Assembly (NCBI GenBank): GCA_027922465.2
Contig: BQMF02000628.1
Location: 140,264 to 204,263, forward strand
Reading direction: 5' to 3'
DNA from: Turritopsis dohrnii
Lineage: Eukaryota; Cnidaria; Hydrozoa; Anthoathecata; Oceaniidae
Length of the DNA: 64,000 nt
Made by a program: the position numbers and the translations under genes. Shown in pieces: positions 1-13,400 of this stretch. Below the pieces are notes generated by a model. That model was given only the letters and a program-made list of their open reading frames with translations, did no database searches and was not told the origin of the DNA. Positions within the stretch are counted from its first letter, which is position 1; each line of letters starts with the position of its first letter.

Positions 1-1240
1 TACAAGACTGGCCACTTCGGTCAATGAAACCAATATCCGTTTCAGTTCCCCAAAGAAATCGAACATACCGGCGTATCCCAAACCTGGGTTAGTTGCCGCA
101 ACTCCTTTTTCTTCTCCTGAAACAGACAACCATATGAAACCTGGTTACTGATCACGAATTTATTTCCAGCTCAAACACAAAACAAAGTGTGTGGCACATG
201 AGGAAAGTACAACAAACACCTTTAGATATTTAGAAATGTGGAAGATCGGCTCTACATATCTCAAAATGTATAGCAATCAAACAATGTTCACAACATTATC
301 CAAAACCAGATAATTTTGCAGTTTAAGAAATCAACTACATCATAATTCATCTCTGACAATGGGACATAACAGTTGATAGAACAGTCCAGTTAATCTAAGC
401 CATTCCCTTGCTTTAATTTTTACGGCAGCCCAAAAGGTATAGTTAACACAATAAGGCAGCCTTGTATGGAAATATTTTGAAATATACTACCACCCTGGTA
501 CCAGGGATGTGGTCATATATTTAGCCCATCAATGTTCAATACTTTCAAGGGACCAAGCAAGTTGTCTTACCTAAATATTCAGTACACTTTTTAATCAACT
601 GAACATCAGGCCCTTTTGTTGAAAAGCTTGTTGGTTTCCTGAATGGACTGCCAGCATTTCGTCTTTTTGGGCAAACTATAAAGTTGTCGTTCTCCATGAT
701 TCCTTCTTGCTCCATTGTTCGTTGATCTTCTAATACACGCCTTGGTGTCAACAGAATCACCTGGAATAAAACATTTTCTTGATTCCAAACATGCATCAAA
801 TTCAGAGATTGCATTTCATTTCAGTGGAAGGTTAAGTGAACTCACAGAAAACCCTTCAAGGGTTTTCCTGCATACCTCCTCTCAACACTCATTCTGTTGA
901 ATGATCACACCTTGCCTTGACATTTGACCAGTTCTGCTGTTAGAGGAGGTATTCTGCTGTTAGAGGAGGTATTCTGTTTTCTTTCTGTTGAGTTGATCAT
1001 GCTGGCTAAATTTTTTAAATCAACGTTTATTCAAGGTATTCAAGGTATCATACTAACCTTGTAGCTGGGCAAATCCTTTGCCCCTGCCTCGCCTAACAAC
1101 TTTTCTTTTATAGTTTTGACTTGATCACTCGCTGAAACAGTGATAATCGTTTCCGTGCCATTCGTTGTCATGACATTGATATTCAGTTGTCGACTTTTGT
1201 TGATTTCCTCAAGACCAAGGATTGGTTTAAATTCTCTCAT
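1..1240 (-). CDS. UBAC1: UBAC1-like ubiquitin-like/UBA protein, first three exons (gene continues past the left edge)
   Basis: Three minus-strand exons join in phase: 1240-1058 (61 codons from the ATG at 1240-1238), 760-571, and 116 to the window edge. Donors read AAG|GTTAGT and TTAG|GTAAGA; acceptors are TTTATTCCAG and CTGTTTCAG. The 163 visible residues begin with a ubiquitin-like fold (about 18-95), including RRVLEDQRTMEQEGI followed by an acidic-to-hydrophobic strand and a KRR turn, which resembles the UBAC1 N-terminus. Exon 3 carries FGELKRILVSLTEVA, close to the conserved helix after the ubiquitin-like domain in UBAC1. UBAC1 (KPC2) is known as the adaptor of the RNF123 (KPC1) ubiquitin ligase and binds ubiquitin and the proteasome. 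Its UBA domains would lie beyond the left edge. The start is supported by the short distance to the first strand, as in the family. Identification is from family memory, not a search. Confidence 0.82.
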
Positions 1241-2915
1241 GGTTTTTAATATTTTATATCTCAAATAAAATGAGAATGCCTTCAACACAAAAACATCCTC
1301 AACAAAGTCACAATACTATTCTTAAACCTGTCTATGGGAATATGTTTCCAAAAGCAACATTATTATATACACTAACAACTATTGGCTCATCTTTGGACTT
1401 TTGTAATCATTATAATCTCAACCATAAATAAGTTAGTCTTTACCATAAACATTTTTTTATAAATGGACATCCATTGATGAATCAGATATCAGATATCATT
1501 TGAGAGATCAGACATTCTAATCAAAGATTATGTCGAAGTCAAATTATCTTTCTAACACTAAATAGTATACACCATTATGATAGGTCTTCCATGCAGTTGT
1601 TGTTGTGACACTAACTTGTCTTCAGAGGCCTTGGAAGGTGAACTTGCAAAGTAATTTTAGGATTACCGATGAGTCAATACAATGTTGCATTTAATTTATC
1701 CCTCCATAAAATATGTCACACTTTCAATATGGTCAGTTTATATAAACCCAAATACATGATATTGTAATTTTACAAAGTGTATAACTATATATAAATGGAT
1801 TTAAATTACTATAAGAATCTGAGATCAATTTTTTTTTTGCCATGGTTTTAATTTCAAAAACATTGCAGATTGGGGATGCAATACATGGTTCCTCATGATA
1901 AAATCTGATGTTGATATGGAAAAAAATGCATCTTCCCTTAGTGTGGTTTTATGTTTTCCTATGAAGAACTAGACCATGAATTTTAATTAAAACTAACTCT
2001 CTAAAATAAAATTGGTATATATGCACAACATGGATTTTTTTATTATTCTTGTACACACCTGCCCCACTTTCTGTTTTGACTGACCGATAGGCACTGCTAG
2101 CCCATTCCAACTGACATTGCTGTGTTATGAAATCTTATTATGAAATGTTATCAACATAAGATAAGTAGTTACACACTAATATCTAAATTATATCTAATAT
2201 CTGATATCTAAATTAGTCTAAAATAGTTTCACACTGATACCACAAAATTTTAGGGATGAATAACTGGAAAAACTGATTTTTTTCTATGTACTATATTGGG
2301 GATAAGATCCAGAAAATTGGATCAAAATTTGGGAATGGAAAAACCATTGCTTTATTAGAACTGTGATATATAATATCTCTGTGATGTTTGGTTATAGAAA
2401 ATGGAAAACAAAGTTCATACATAAGTGAAATAACTTTTTTTATTCCTATTTTAAAAAGTAGAAAGATCAGAATATATATGTGCCCTTTAGTTTCGAATTT
2501 TCAAATACCGTAATTATCTCAAGGAGTGCCAGGGTGCATTTAATTTTCTACCTTTCAGAAAGAGCACTCAAGTGGGGCCCTCACTACAAAAATGCAAACC
2601 AACAAAATTCCAATCGAACTGTCCCAGCTAATTTACCACTTTCTGAACGAATCAAATGAAAAATTTGTAGAAGCATCAGTCAGTGAAAATTGGACTTGTT
2701 GTTCCAGCCAAATATGTGCCGTTTACAAAAACTCAAAGAATGGCGAATATTCTTCAGTCTGAACAGAAAAATAAAAAGGAAGAATACGATTTTATTTCTT
2801 TAGAAAGCATTATGGAACAAGTTTGTAAATTTCCTGATACAGTAATCTAGTTGTTAAGAGTCTTGAGATTTCCAGGCCACCATTATGGATTTTGGGTCTT
2901 CCCCAAGTCCAAGTC
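1241..2915. other. Upstream flank of the UBAC1-like gene, no gene seen
   Basis: AT-rich sequence with many stops in all frames and no exon-like open stretch. It should contain the UBAC1-like promoter just above 1240, but I see no clear TATA or initiator signal. Confidence 0.5.
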
Positions 2916-3002
2916 CAGTGATTCAGAATCATGTCCTGAATCACAAAGTAAAAACCCCCATGGTTTTTACTTTGTGATTCAAGACATGATTCTGAATCAC
3001 TG
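2916..3002. repeat. Near-perfect palindrome, 41 bp arms
   Basis: Arms 2916-2956 and 2962-3002 are reverse complements with one mismatch and a 5-base loop. The arms start CAGTGATTCAGAATCATG. It could be a minimal inverted-repeat element or a fold-back duplication. The 84-codon open frame across it is a by-product. Confidence 0.85.
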
Positions 3003-3142
3003 TGCCAAATTTCAGCTTGTTACAAATTTTTCTAGGTTAGGGGGTATAATTCACTACCACGACGAGACTATTACTATAAAAAACAAACAAAGAATATCTG
3101 ACTAAAGATAATTCTCCTCTTGTTTTGTCATTTTTATATGCT

Positions 3143-3375
3143 ATCGTAAATTCTCTAAGTTTACGCCCCCTTCTTTTAAACACCTCCCTCTTAAAAGTTA
3201 AACATTTGAAATATACGCCTCCCTCTCATCATAAACACATTTGTTAGAAAAACTTCCAAATAAGCGCCCCTTTCCAGATTTGAGGGGCGCTCATTTAAGC
3301 CAGGGCGCTCATTAAATTTTTCAGCTGTCTAAAGAGGCGCTCATTTAAGCCGGGGCGTCCATTCAGATAATTATG
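3143..3375. repeat. Fragments of the GGGCGTTTATT/GGGCGCTCATTTAAGCC repeat family
   Basis: Several copies of GGGCGCTCATTTAAGCC occur near 3285-3355, preceded by the reverse-sense form ACGCCCCCTTCTTTTAAAC. The same family recurs at 28490-28808 and 29862-30499, where terminal inverted repeats are clearer. It is GC-richer than its surroundings. Confidence 0.65.
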
Positions 3376-3445
3376 GTATTTTTATTGTGAAAAAAAAAGT
3401 GAGTGAAAAAATGGATGAAAATCTTTTAAAACTTACCTAATTACC

Positions 3446-3620
3446 TAATACACGCTTTTTTTTTATAAGAACAATTTTATAAGAACATGAGCCTCAGATT
3501 AGGCCAAAAATAAGAACAAAATAAGAACAACCTGAGGCTCAAATTAATGTTTCAAAAATTAAGAACAGCCTAAGCCTGAATTTTCTTATAAAATAAGAAC
3601 AACTCATTATATGAACAACT
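3446..3620. repeat. ATAAGAAC-rich repeat with GAGCCTCA inverted pair
   Basis: At least seven copies of TAAGAACA(A) lie in about 170 bp. GAGCCTCAGATTAGG and CCTGAGGCTC form an inverted pair near 3488 and 3530. Probably a fragment of a short inverted-repeat element. Confidence 0.55.
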
Positions 3621-6199
3621 CATGACGTAAATTCTCTCACTGGAAAATGGTTTAGAAGTTGTTTTCTTTTCAACTTGCATACTTATATAGAGTCATTACC
3701 GAACAGCAACCATGCTTTTAAACAGTTGTTTTTAAAAAGATTTATTTTAATTTTACTGGAAGTTCCCATAGTGTGCAGAGGGGTTCCAGGTCCCACCTTA
3801 AAATCAAGTCCCCCCTTAAGTAAAATCCCCCACCTCAATTCTAACTGAATAGGTCCTACCTCCAATAAAGGGTCCCACCTGAAATATGGCACCTTTAGAA
3901 TTCCCACCTAAAAATCATACTTTCAAATATCAGGTAAATTAATATGTGAGGAAAATATAAATATAAACTCAAATATATATATATAAACTCTCTCTATGAA
4001 AATAAATAACAAATCTTAAATGGGTGAATGAATATCTACAGTTAAAAATAACTTTATATCAAAATATAAATAAAACAAAAATAATCCTGTCATCAGAAAA
4101 GAGGATTCACTTCAGGAAAAAACTTCAAATTTTCTAATTGAAGTTCTAAATCTCAAACGGAATATAAAATAAGAATAAACCTGAATATACCAAAGTTATT
4201 CTAAGATTTGTGGACATCAAAAAATGCTCATGCACTACAAAATGTAACTCCTTATAACCTTTATAAAGTTCATAAAAAAGAAATATACCAATTTAAGTAT
4301 ATAATAGAAAAACTTATTAGTTTTCAATGTTTGTTTGTCCAATAACATAAGTTGACTCTTTGTTAGATATATACTACAAAATAGCAAGCATTTCAGTTAA
4401 AAGCTTTGAAACCAAAATTAAACAGGAGTTTTATATGAATTAGCTGTAGGAGGTTGCAGGTTCGATTCCTGTCATTCTATCACTCAGTTTATTTATAAGT
4501 ATTAATAGAATGTAGCTCATTATAGCTTATTATGAAAGGACTTTATTGCCCCAATATAATATTTCCTAATCCTTCATAACCAATAATATATATAAGATTA
4601 TTATATAGTATATTGGTGTATATTAATATATATTAATATACATTGTACTGTTTGTATATGTCTTGATGATTAAACATTAAAAATTTATTTTTCATTGATA
4701 AAGTATCTTATTATCATGGCTATTTCTGCACATATTCCTGTCAGTGTGATCCACATACACCATATACATACAAATCTTTTGCTATTAGCAACTGGAGTCA
4801 TTAGCTTGCTTGTAATAAGAATTCAAAATATTTATTAAAATAAGATTATTTTTCAACTATATACATATATAAAAACACTAAAAACTTAAAAAGGAGTACA
4901 TGACTCTGGGTTTCTCGTGCCATCACTTGTCAAACATCTGGCACATCTTGTTCTGGTATATATACCCTTATCATTATCATTATTGAGCACTCTGAAACAC
5001 ACTTTCAATAAAATCGAATAAGAATTCCAAATAGGTAAATCTCTATGGTATTCTGTGGTGTAAAAGTGGTTTAAGTGAAAATATAAACCTAACACTCCAG
5101 AGTGCTATCAAATGCATGATGATGATAGATGGATGGAAGTTCTAACAAGGTTTTTGACTGGGGGAATTAGAATTTAAATATATACATATTTTTTGTTTGT
5201 TTATTAGAGTAAGTGTACAGTAGTGTATACAGTTATTTTCGAATAAAATGTGTAATGGTGAGGTGATGAGGTGCGTTACCACCACATTCTTTGTATGAAA
5301 AAGGTGGGTTTTTTTCAACGTGCACTCAAATAAAAAAACCCCAAAATTCGCAAGGAACATCAACCAACAATTGATTTGTAGTGTGATCGATATATGTAAT
5401 AAATAACAACAACATACTTTTCAATTTGCCACATGTTTGAATATGGCATTTTGCCATAGCATTATACTCATTTGGATTTATTTTTTTACTGAAGCAAAAC
5501 GTTTATACTTATCTTTTTCTCCAAATCGCTTTCTCATTGTTGTTTTTGTAGAAGTATCCACTTTGCTTGATGGGCAATGTCTACCTTGCTAAAATATTCT
5601 GGAATAAATGAAAGTGAAACTCAGCCGCGTTGCTTTTTTTGACCATGGTGAGAAAGGAGGGAAAGTGTGATATAAATCTTACATTGTAATGATGGTTAAA
5701 AATGTCACTTAAAGACAAGGGAGAAATAAGCAGTGTTTGGTTTTGTAAAATTTAATATGAGGCAGTGACAACATTATCTACAATAGATAAGTCTAGTTGA
5801 GTACCTAATGATTTGTTTCTTGATTAATAATCCAGTAATAAATACTGATAGTTACTGATAATTTATATTTCGCGATTTAGGAATAATTAGTGTTTGATGC
5901 ATAATTACTTCGTCGGCTTCCAATAAGAAAGTAGCTAAGTTCTATGAGGAAAGTTTGCAGAAGAAAAATGCTCTTGCTGTTAAAATCACTTTGTAAAATA
6001 GTTACCTACTTCATAGAAATACGAAATACGTATTTATATGGTTACTCCTATATTTGACGACTTCTTGAAACACATGACTGGTTTTAATTAGCATTTGTTT
6101 GCCTTCTCCATTTACCACAATACCAAGAAGTTATGGGAGTGATAGCTTCTAGTGTTTCAACATAAAAATTAAAAAATTTAAGACTAAACTTGTTATATT
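3621..6199. other. Gene-free AT-rich stretch
   Basis: No exon with plausible splice sites was found. It contains TA-rich runs (3975-4000 and 4585-4640) and a tRNA T-arm-like sequence at about 4452-4477 without the rest of a tRNA. Distant 5' exons of the downstream receptor could hide here, but I cannot support any. Confidence 0.4.
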
Positions 6200-6756
6200 C
6201 ACGAGCTGGTGGAACCCGATACGACGCTCATGAGAGGGCACACGCTCGTTGATTTGAACAATCAACAAAAGAGAACGGACAGGTCCTTCAACCACTGCAA
6301 GTTGGTGATTCTGTTGCCATCCAGAACCAACACGGCAATCATCCATCTAGATGGGACAAGACTGGTTCCATTATAGAGACTATCCCTCACAGACAGTATA
6401 GGGTTAAAATTGATGGAAGTCGTAGAGTTACTCTTTGAAATCGTTGTTTCATTTGTAAGATTCCGCACAAATGTGCTAAGAATGATACACTGACAATTCC
6501 GGACTTAGCATCGAAAACTAGCCCCCAAGGCGGCATCGCTCGACAACCATGTTCAGCTTGTGTTGTGTTGCACACCGCCACCGGAAATGAGAAATTGAAC
6601 ATATTAGAAAATGAGAGCATAGAACGAATAATAGAAGAACAGCCACATGTAGAACAAGAGGAAGTAGCAATAAACAATAAACAACAATTGGCTGAACAGG
6701 CAACTCCTTTACCTGCTCAGTTACCGTCGAAATACAAAGATTTTATTTTAACTTAG
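6200..6756 (+). pseudogene. Ty3/gypsy-type polyprotein, C-terminal relic
   Basis: Plus-strand translation gives the tail that follows integrase in gypsy-type elements: a GDSVAIQNQ strand, then RWDKTGSIIETIPHRQYRV and DGSRRVTL. The frame then meets TGA at 6436-6438, most simply a decayed CGA arginine codon, and continues open to 6756. The upstream part is out of frame and soon unrecognisable, so the rest of pol, gag and the 5' LTR are missing. A purine-rich run (about 6768-6808) that follows could be the old polypurine tract before a 3' LTR; I could not define an LTR. This is an old, truncated insertion with no likely function. Confidence 0.7.
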
Positions 6757-6976
6757 GAACTGTTATTTTAAAAAAAAAGAAAAAAGAGGTAGGAAGTAGG
6801 AAGGGACGCGTATATGTATCCCAATTATATCCGTTTATATTATCCCGATAGTTAACCCGTTTTGTATTATACCTTAGTATGTTAAGTCACAGAAGAAAGT
6901 TAGTTATCAACAAATGTACAAAACTGAAAGAACAGATGTTTTCTGAATGTTTTTGATGCGGATAATTCCACTGCCA

Positions 6977-7155
6977 CTAGGGACAAAAACGGCAAAATAT
7001 AACTGCGATACAGAGCATTTTCATAATGTGTATATTCATATGGAAATGCACTTATGCAATTTGTCAATGTCAGCGATAAATTTAGGGCTACTTCTCGATG
7101 AAAGCGCTATTTATATAGAAATACACTTCTTTGCAACAAATTTACTCGCTGGGTC
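6977..7155. repeat. Family A inverted-repeat element (degraded, probably two pieces)
   Basis: Carries ACTGCGATACAGAGCATTTT, a TATAGAAATACACTTCTTTGC core and a terminal CAACAAATTTACTCGCTGGG. These are the diagnostic parts of the short element found at 16 places in this window. Strongly diverged. Confidence 0.6.
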
Positions 7156-7244
7156 TGTGCTGAAGTGTTCTATGCTAGAAAACCACTTTAAAAACATTTT
7201 GTTTTTAATTCTTGATAATTTTTGCATAAGCAGAATCAGAATCT

Positions 7245-7450
7245 ACTAATTATTACTGATTAATTTATCAGAATTACTGATAAAATTACTGATTATTTCT
7301 GATAAATTTCTGATTATTAATCAGTATTACTGATTATTTTATCAGTAATTACTGATTCATTGAATGAATTACTGATAAATCAAACGAATTACCGATTAAA
7401 TCTATTGTTTTCTTATCAGTAATTTACTGATAAATTTATCAGAAATTATC
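7245..7450. repeat. Low-complexity ACTGATAAATT repeat
   Basis: Dense alternation of ACTGAT/ATCAGT and TGATAAAT over about 200 bp, with many small self-complementary pairs. Simple-sequence expansion in front of the receptor gene. Confidence 0.7.
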
Positions 7451-7497
7451 ACTTGTTATGATTCTCCCTCAAACCATCACATTTATTTATTTACTTG

Positions 7498-10400
7498 ATG
7501 CTTCAATTATTTTGGACGTTTATTATAGTTTTGATAGTTGTTTTCAATCCACTTGAATATATAAAAAGGAGTTACTTTGATTGTGACGGTATGAAACAGT
7601 GGTACATTTTTCTAGATGAAGTATTGTCGTCTGCGCCTTAATTTTTTAGAATCTTTACACGAAATTCCTTTGATCAATTAAAGGGTCATGGGACTCTGGC
7701 ATCTTTTTCACAACTTAAAATTTTGTAAGTAACTATTCTTATATTTTATCTTTTGTTTCTTCTAAATTAATGATGACAATGCAATATTTTTCCTTTTAGA
7801 AAAATAGAGGATAACAGGGTTAACTACATAACTGATCATTTTTTTGCTGGTTTAAAAGATTTAACTGAATTGTAAGTTTCAAGTTCATTAAGCTATGTGT
7901 TTATAGTTCATTTGTGAAAGTTTTTTGTATCCCAGTTTTGCATAAAGTTCTTATACAAGTGGCGGATCTAGAGGTAAGTCACAATTTGTGTAGGAGGTTA
8001 GCAATTTCACCATAAAAGAAAAGCGTTCAAATAATCCCATTGGTAATATAAATGAATTACAAATTATGTTAATACTCTTCTCCACAAGTTGCAACTACCA
8101 TCTAGATTTGACACTGTTATTACTGTATTTAATCATACATCTTTTACTAGTTTTATTTGATATCAACATCTGAACTGGTTTTGTTTTGATTTCATTCTTT
8201 TCAAGAAAGAAATTGTTATATACCTCGATTGAATGCATTTTAAAATGAAACCTTTTTTCGAGGAAAACAATTTTATAAAACCAAGAACAACTGCGAGCCT
8301 TATATTTTCTTGTGTAAGAACTACAATTTAGGATGTGAATCTCCTTGAAAGTCATTGAAAGATGTTGTGACACAAATGTTAGGTCCAATGTCAAAATAGA
8401 TGGATGAAATTAGGTCGAAAAGGTTGAAAAATAACAGCAATATTATTTTTGAGTATTCATTTCTTCTATTTTTATGTCTTTTTTTAGGAGTTTGCATCTC
8501 AATGCTTTACGAAGTATGCCAAATTTGAAATATTGCAAGAATTTGAGATGGCTGTACGTATTTGAATCTAACAAAACTATTATTTTTTGACACATGATTG
8601 AGAAAAAGCAAAATTAAAATCACAACAGCTAAAAATGTCACTAAAAATGGCTAAACAGCTAAAAATGTCACAGATATATCTTTATTCTCTTTCTACAAAT
8701 CAACAATGACTTTTTATTTATCATTTTACTTATTTATTGGACTTTGTAAAACTAATAATTGTCAATTACAAGCATGCTTACTCAGCTACTTTCCTAGGGA
8801 ACTGTAATGCTTCTTAAACAGGTGGATTTTTCATATTAATATGTATACCTTAATTTTTTGTTTTATTTTTTATTTTAATCTACCAGAGATATCAGTTACA
8901 ACAGTCTATTCAATATGTTTGCATCTCCATTTTCTTCAGTACCAAAGCTTGTTTATTTGTGAGTATTTGTTAATTTTGAGACTGGCAGAATCTTTTTATT
9001 TATGTCAAACGTCAATATAAAAAAATAAATGTTTTTTTGTTTTAGAGATATTTCTGGGAACAAAAACCTTGTTATTCAGAAATTCTTGTTTGAAGGACTG
9101 AGTTTATTAAAAGAACTGTAAGTATAAAAGTTGTTTTGAAGAATGTTGCGTGCATAGTTTCATGTCATAAACTTTATCAGCTCTCTATACCCATACAATT
9201 CATATGTAGCATATTTCTTGTAAAGTCATTTTAAATTGCAGGGGAAATAAAGGTCAGATATCAGCTGAAACCATTACTGAAAATGAACCAGTTCACATTT
9301 AAACCATTTAATTTTTATTACTAGCACCATTCCAGTTATGATACTTGTTATGGTTAATTCTAATTAAAGGCAATTTTGATAGCAAAATTTTCAAAATAAC
9401 ACATAATAAATTTATGACGTAATAATATATCTTTTTGTGAAACGTTCTCAACCCCCAACTTTTTAAAATTCAACTCAAGGAAAGGTAATTGGGTCTTGAA
9501 GTTTGAATGTTGTTAGGATGTAACATGTGTTGTTAGGATGTAACATGTGTTGTTAGGATGTAACATGTGTTGTTAGGATGTAACATGTGTTGTTAGGATG
9601 TAACATTGAGAAAGTGCTGGTTTCTTCTAGTTAAGTTTAAGTTCTTTCAGAACTGCCATTCCCATTACCATATATACCAAAAAAAATTTAAAAATGTTAG
9701 CATGACATCAGAAATGCCAAACATGTTTATAAGAAACTTTGTTTTGATTTTGTAATCACTCAATTTTACATTTAAGATCATTTTTGAGAAACTATCAAGT
9801 TCATATTAAGTTCATATTTTTGTTTTTATTCAGGCACGCCAATGACATGAAAGTATATTATTTGGCAAAAGACGTATTCATATACTTACCTAATCTTGAA
9901 CATTTGTGAGCATTTTTTATTTCTGATTTTTCAAATCAGCGTAATTTGAGTTAGACAACTATAAAATTATTGTGTTATGCATTCTGCACTCTCTTAGGGA
10001 AATAAGAGGCTCCTTTCCATACCGAAATGCATTAAACTTTAATCACATAAAAAACTTACCGTTAAAGGAATTGTAAGTACTATTTATGTTTTCCTCTCTC
10101 CTTTTTTAACTATTTATGATTTCATTTATGATATTGCATTTATTGTATTTTTAATTCATTTCCAGAGACATTTCTGACAATACTATGACTTGTGATTGTA
10201 ATATATTATGGTTATGGAATGAAGTGCACAATGTACTGAGACACTGGAACCAGGCAATTAAAGGACTGCATGACTCTGGCCATTTACTAAATTGTCAATA
10301 TATACGTTCAGGCAAGATTGTCACGTTGGAGAAATTAGAAAGGAGTTTTTGTCGTATGTATTTTTATCAAGAGACTGCGTACTTGAATCGTTCATGGACC

Positions 10401-13400
10401 AATTGTGAAATTGTAATTTTTTTTCTAGCCATAAGTGGTTGGTCAACTTGGTCTAGACCGTTACCTGTGTGTTCCGTTACCTGTGGTGAAGGCAGAACAA
10501 AGAGGTATCGCCACTGCATGGGTACAAGCGGTTGTCGTGGAGATTCTATTGAATCCGTGGCATGCAACCCTCGTGCCTGTCCTGTGACCCATTTAGAAAT
10601 TGGAAGCAGGTCTGACAAAACTGAAAGTAGGTCTAACATATTAGTTCCTTACTTATCAATTCAACTGCATAAGAAATCATTCTCTCTTAACTTAGCTTCA
10701 TTATTGCAAGTTGTTCAGTTTATGTTTGGTTGTTTATCTAAGTTAATTTCAAATTTATCTTATCCATTTTCTTGTTTATTACAAGTGTTATTTTTTATTT
10801 AATTTTTCATCTGGATATCCAAGAGTTTTTGAAACTGATGTATCAAGGAAACATGCACAGTGTAAACATATATTTTGTATCTTTAAAATAATAAAATAAC
10901 CAACATAGTATCATTTGTTTTATGTCGATGTCTTTTTAAGTCACTAGCCACTTGTTTTCTCGATTTAGAAGCTACTGACGGAAGTTGGTCTCATTGGACG
11001 AATTGGTCTGAATGTTCAGAGACTTGTGGTGATGGCATATCAAAAAGAGAGCGCTTCTGTGATAGCCCTGTCCCAGAAAATGGTGGAAGATCCTGTGTTG
11101 GAGAAAGTGTTGAAACAGGATATTGTAAAATCAGTGGCTGCCTAGATTTTCTTAGAGTTCTCAGCGTGGAAGGTCCCAATTTTTCCGATTTACCTCTCGA
11201 CAAAATCGAAAGTATCATTGATAAAGCTTCAAGGGAACGACACACAATCTTGATCATCGTGGTTGTTTTTTCTGTCCTGATGGTCGTTGTTTACATCAGT
11301 ATATTTGTATGGGTTTACCGAAAGAATACTAAGTAAGAGATTTGTATACCAAGTAAGACATTTGTACATTGAGCTGAGGGAATGAACGAAATATGATTTT
11401 ATTTTTTCATTGGACTAAGTAAACGTAATGTGCTAGTCTGAGCTTTACACGTTGCAACCTCAGTTGGCAATATCACCATAAAGTCACTGCAACGGAGAGC
11501 GTTTTCATTGCAGCAGTGAATATTTTCTATAGAAATGTACTCCTTCACATTGGTTTTTCAACAAATATGGGGATATTACCGTTTTCAATGTAAGATGTAA
11601 GATCGAAGTAAATTAGGTTTATTGAGTTTTGTAATTATGTTTGGAACAAGACAGATTCTGCTAAAATTCACAAACATTATTGTTGGTCGGGTTTTTAGGG
11701 TAGTTCACCTCTTCAACCTGACTTGTCACGTGATCTAAAACCACGTTAGGCCAATCGTTCGTAATTATTAACTTGTTTATGTGGTTCCCAATCTCTTTTC
11801 GATAGTATGGACACAAGTCTTATAAGCTAGTTTAGGATTACATATTTTTTCTTAAGAAGTATAGTAACGTTCTATAAGCTCTTGGTTTGTTTAGTCTGAA
11901 ACGCAGCTAAGATAGCCCTAATAATTTAAGGTTTTTAGAATCAATTTTGTGAGTTCTATCAAATAGCACGGGTTGGATATTGAAAATAATATTTACAGAA
12001 ACTTCCAAATTAGCGCGTTTTGTTCTAATTTAATGTGGATTAACTATTTGTTTGCTTGTTAATCTGGTCTTGAAAATCATTCTTTTTCCCAGCACCAGTA
12101 TATTTCAATCGGCTTCTGTTGTCTCCGATAAAAGCACTTACAAGGAAATAACCGCCAGCACCAATCAGTTCCTCAAAGACCATATGTGGTTTAGCAGTGG
12201 AAACGAACATAAAGGACTTCCACCTATGCCGTTCATGCAGAGCGTTCGAAAAGATGAAGGCTTTCATCATCCAGATGGTCGTTTTATAAAAGCTCGTCCG
12301 AAGCAGGTTGACGGCAGTTTCCCAGTCCCTCCAACTCGATCAGAGAATGTGTATGAAGAACCGAGATATACATCCACGAACCCATATAATCTCACCAGAA
12401 CATTTTTCCAGCAGCACGGCTCTAGTGGTAGAAACAGTAAGAAAAGAGTAAGTAGAAAATCATTATTTGGTTCTTATTCCTCGATAACTCGAACCTCTGA
12501 GGTGAACGAGAACGAGGGGAACTGATGTTTGTTGGATTAAACAGTTTTTATCTAGGTTCTACCTTAAATTTTATCTTATTTGCTATTTGTGTGATGGTGC
12601 TGTATGCATTTAGATCAGCCACTTCATCATATCTGGGACACTTTCGTCAACGTTAATGAACAAACACACGCCATTAACACCCTACAGACAAACTGTAAAA
12701 CGTTATTATGAACAACGTTTTAACGTTAAAAAGAACAAAAGAAATAACAATAAAATTTGTTGAAGTAACGTTATTAACAAAAGCTTAATCCCAGCCGCCA
12801 CTTTTGTTGAAAAATCTCTGCGAAGGAGTGCGTTTCTATAGAAATGTTCACACAATTTCAATAAAAATGCTCTCCGCCGCAGTGACTTTTTGACGATTTT
12901 GCCCGCTGCGATGTTATATAACTATATAACGTTTTATGGTTTGTTATCAAAATTCCCTGGAACGTCACATATGCTATGCATTGTATTAAGGTTGGCCAAT
13001 TATTTTAGGCCAGCATAGGTGCCTTAATCAGTGAATGTAAATACATATAGGCTAAAGGGAACAGATTTAGTCATTTGCGTTTTTTTAAGAACGTTATCAT
13101 CAAGGAACAAAAACGCGCTCCATACCTTGTCCTCACTGACTAATGATATTCTCTTAAGACTGTCTGTTCTAATGATAACTTTTTTGAGGGTCATGAGAAA
13201 GTTAAAGCCAGCAATGTTTTACAAGGGAATCTCTACGAAAGAGCCAATCATTTGTTTAGCTTGTCTGTTTACCTTGTTTGTTTACCTTGTTTGTTTACCT
13301 TGTTTGCTTATTTATTTTGATATAAGTCCTGCTGCATTGTCTTACTGTTGTATCGAGGACTTCTTCCTTCCGTTGACATCATTAAACACTGCCTCAGTTT

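Noticed and set aside
4444..4486. T-arm-like sequence suggesting a tRNA gene
   Set aside because: Only GCAGGTTCGATTCCTGTC resembles a T-arm. No matching acceptor, D-arm or anticodon arm lies upstream.
6947..7249. 100-codon plus-strand open frame
   Set aside because: It runs across a degraded family A element; no domain, no splice context.
12052..12092. Start of the receptor tail frame at 12052
   Set aside because: The reading is open upstream only by chance; a TTTTTCCCAG acceptor at 12092 fits the phase of the preceding exon.
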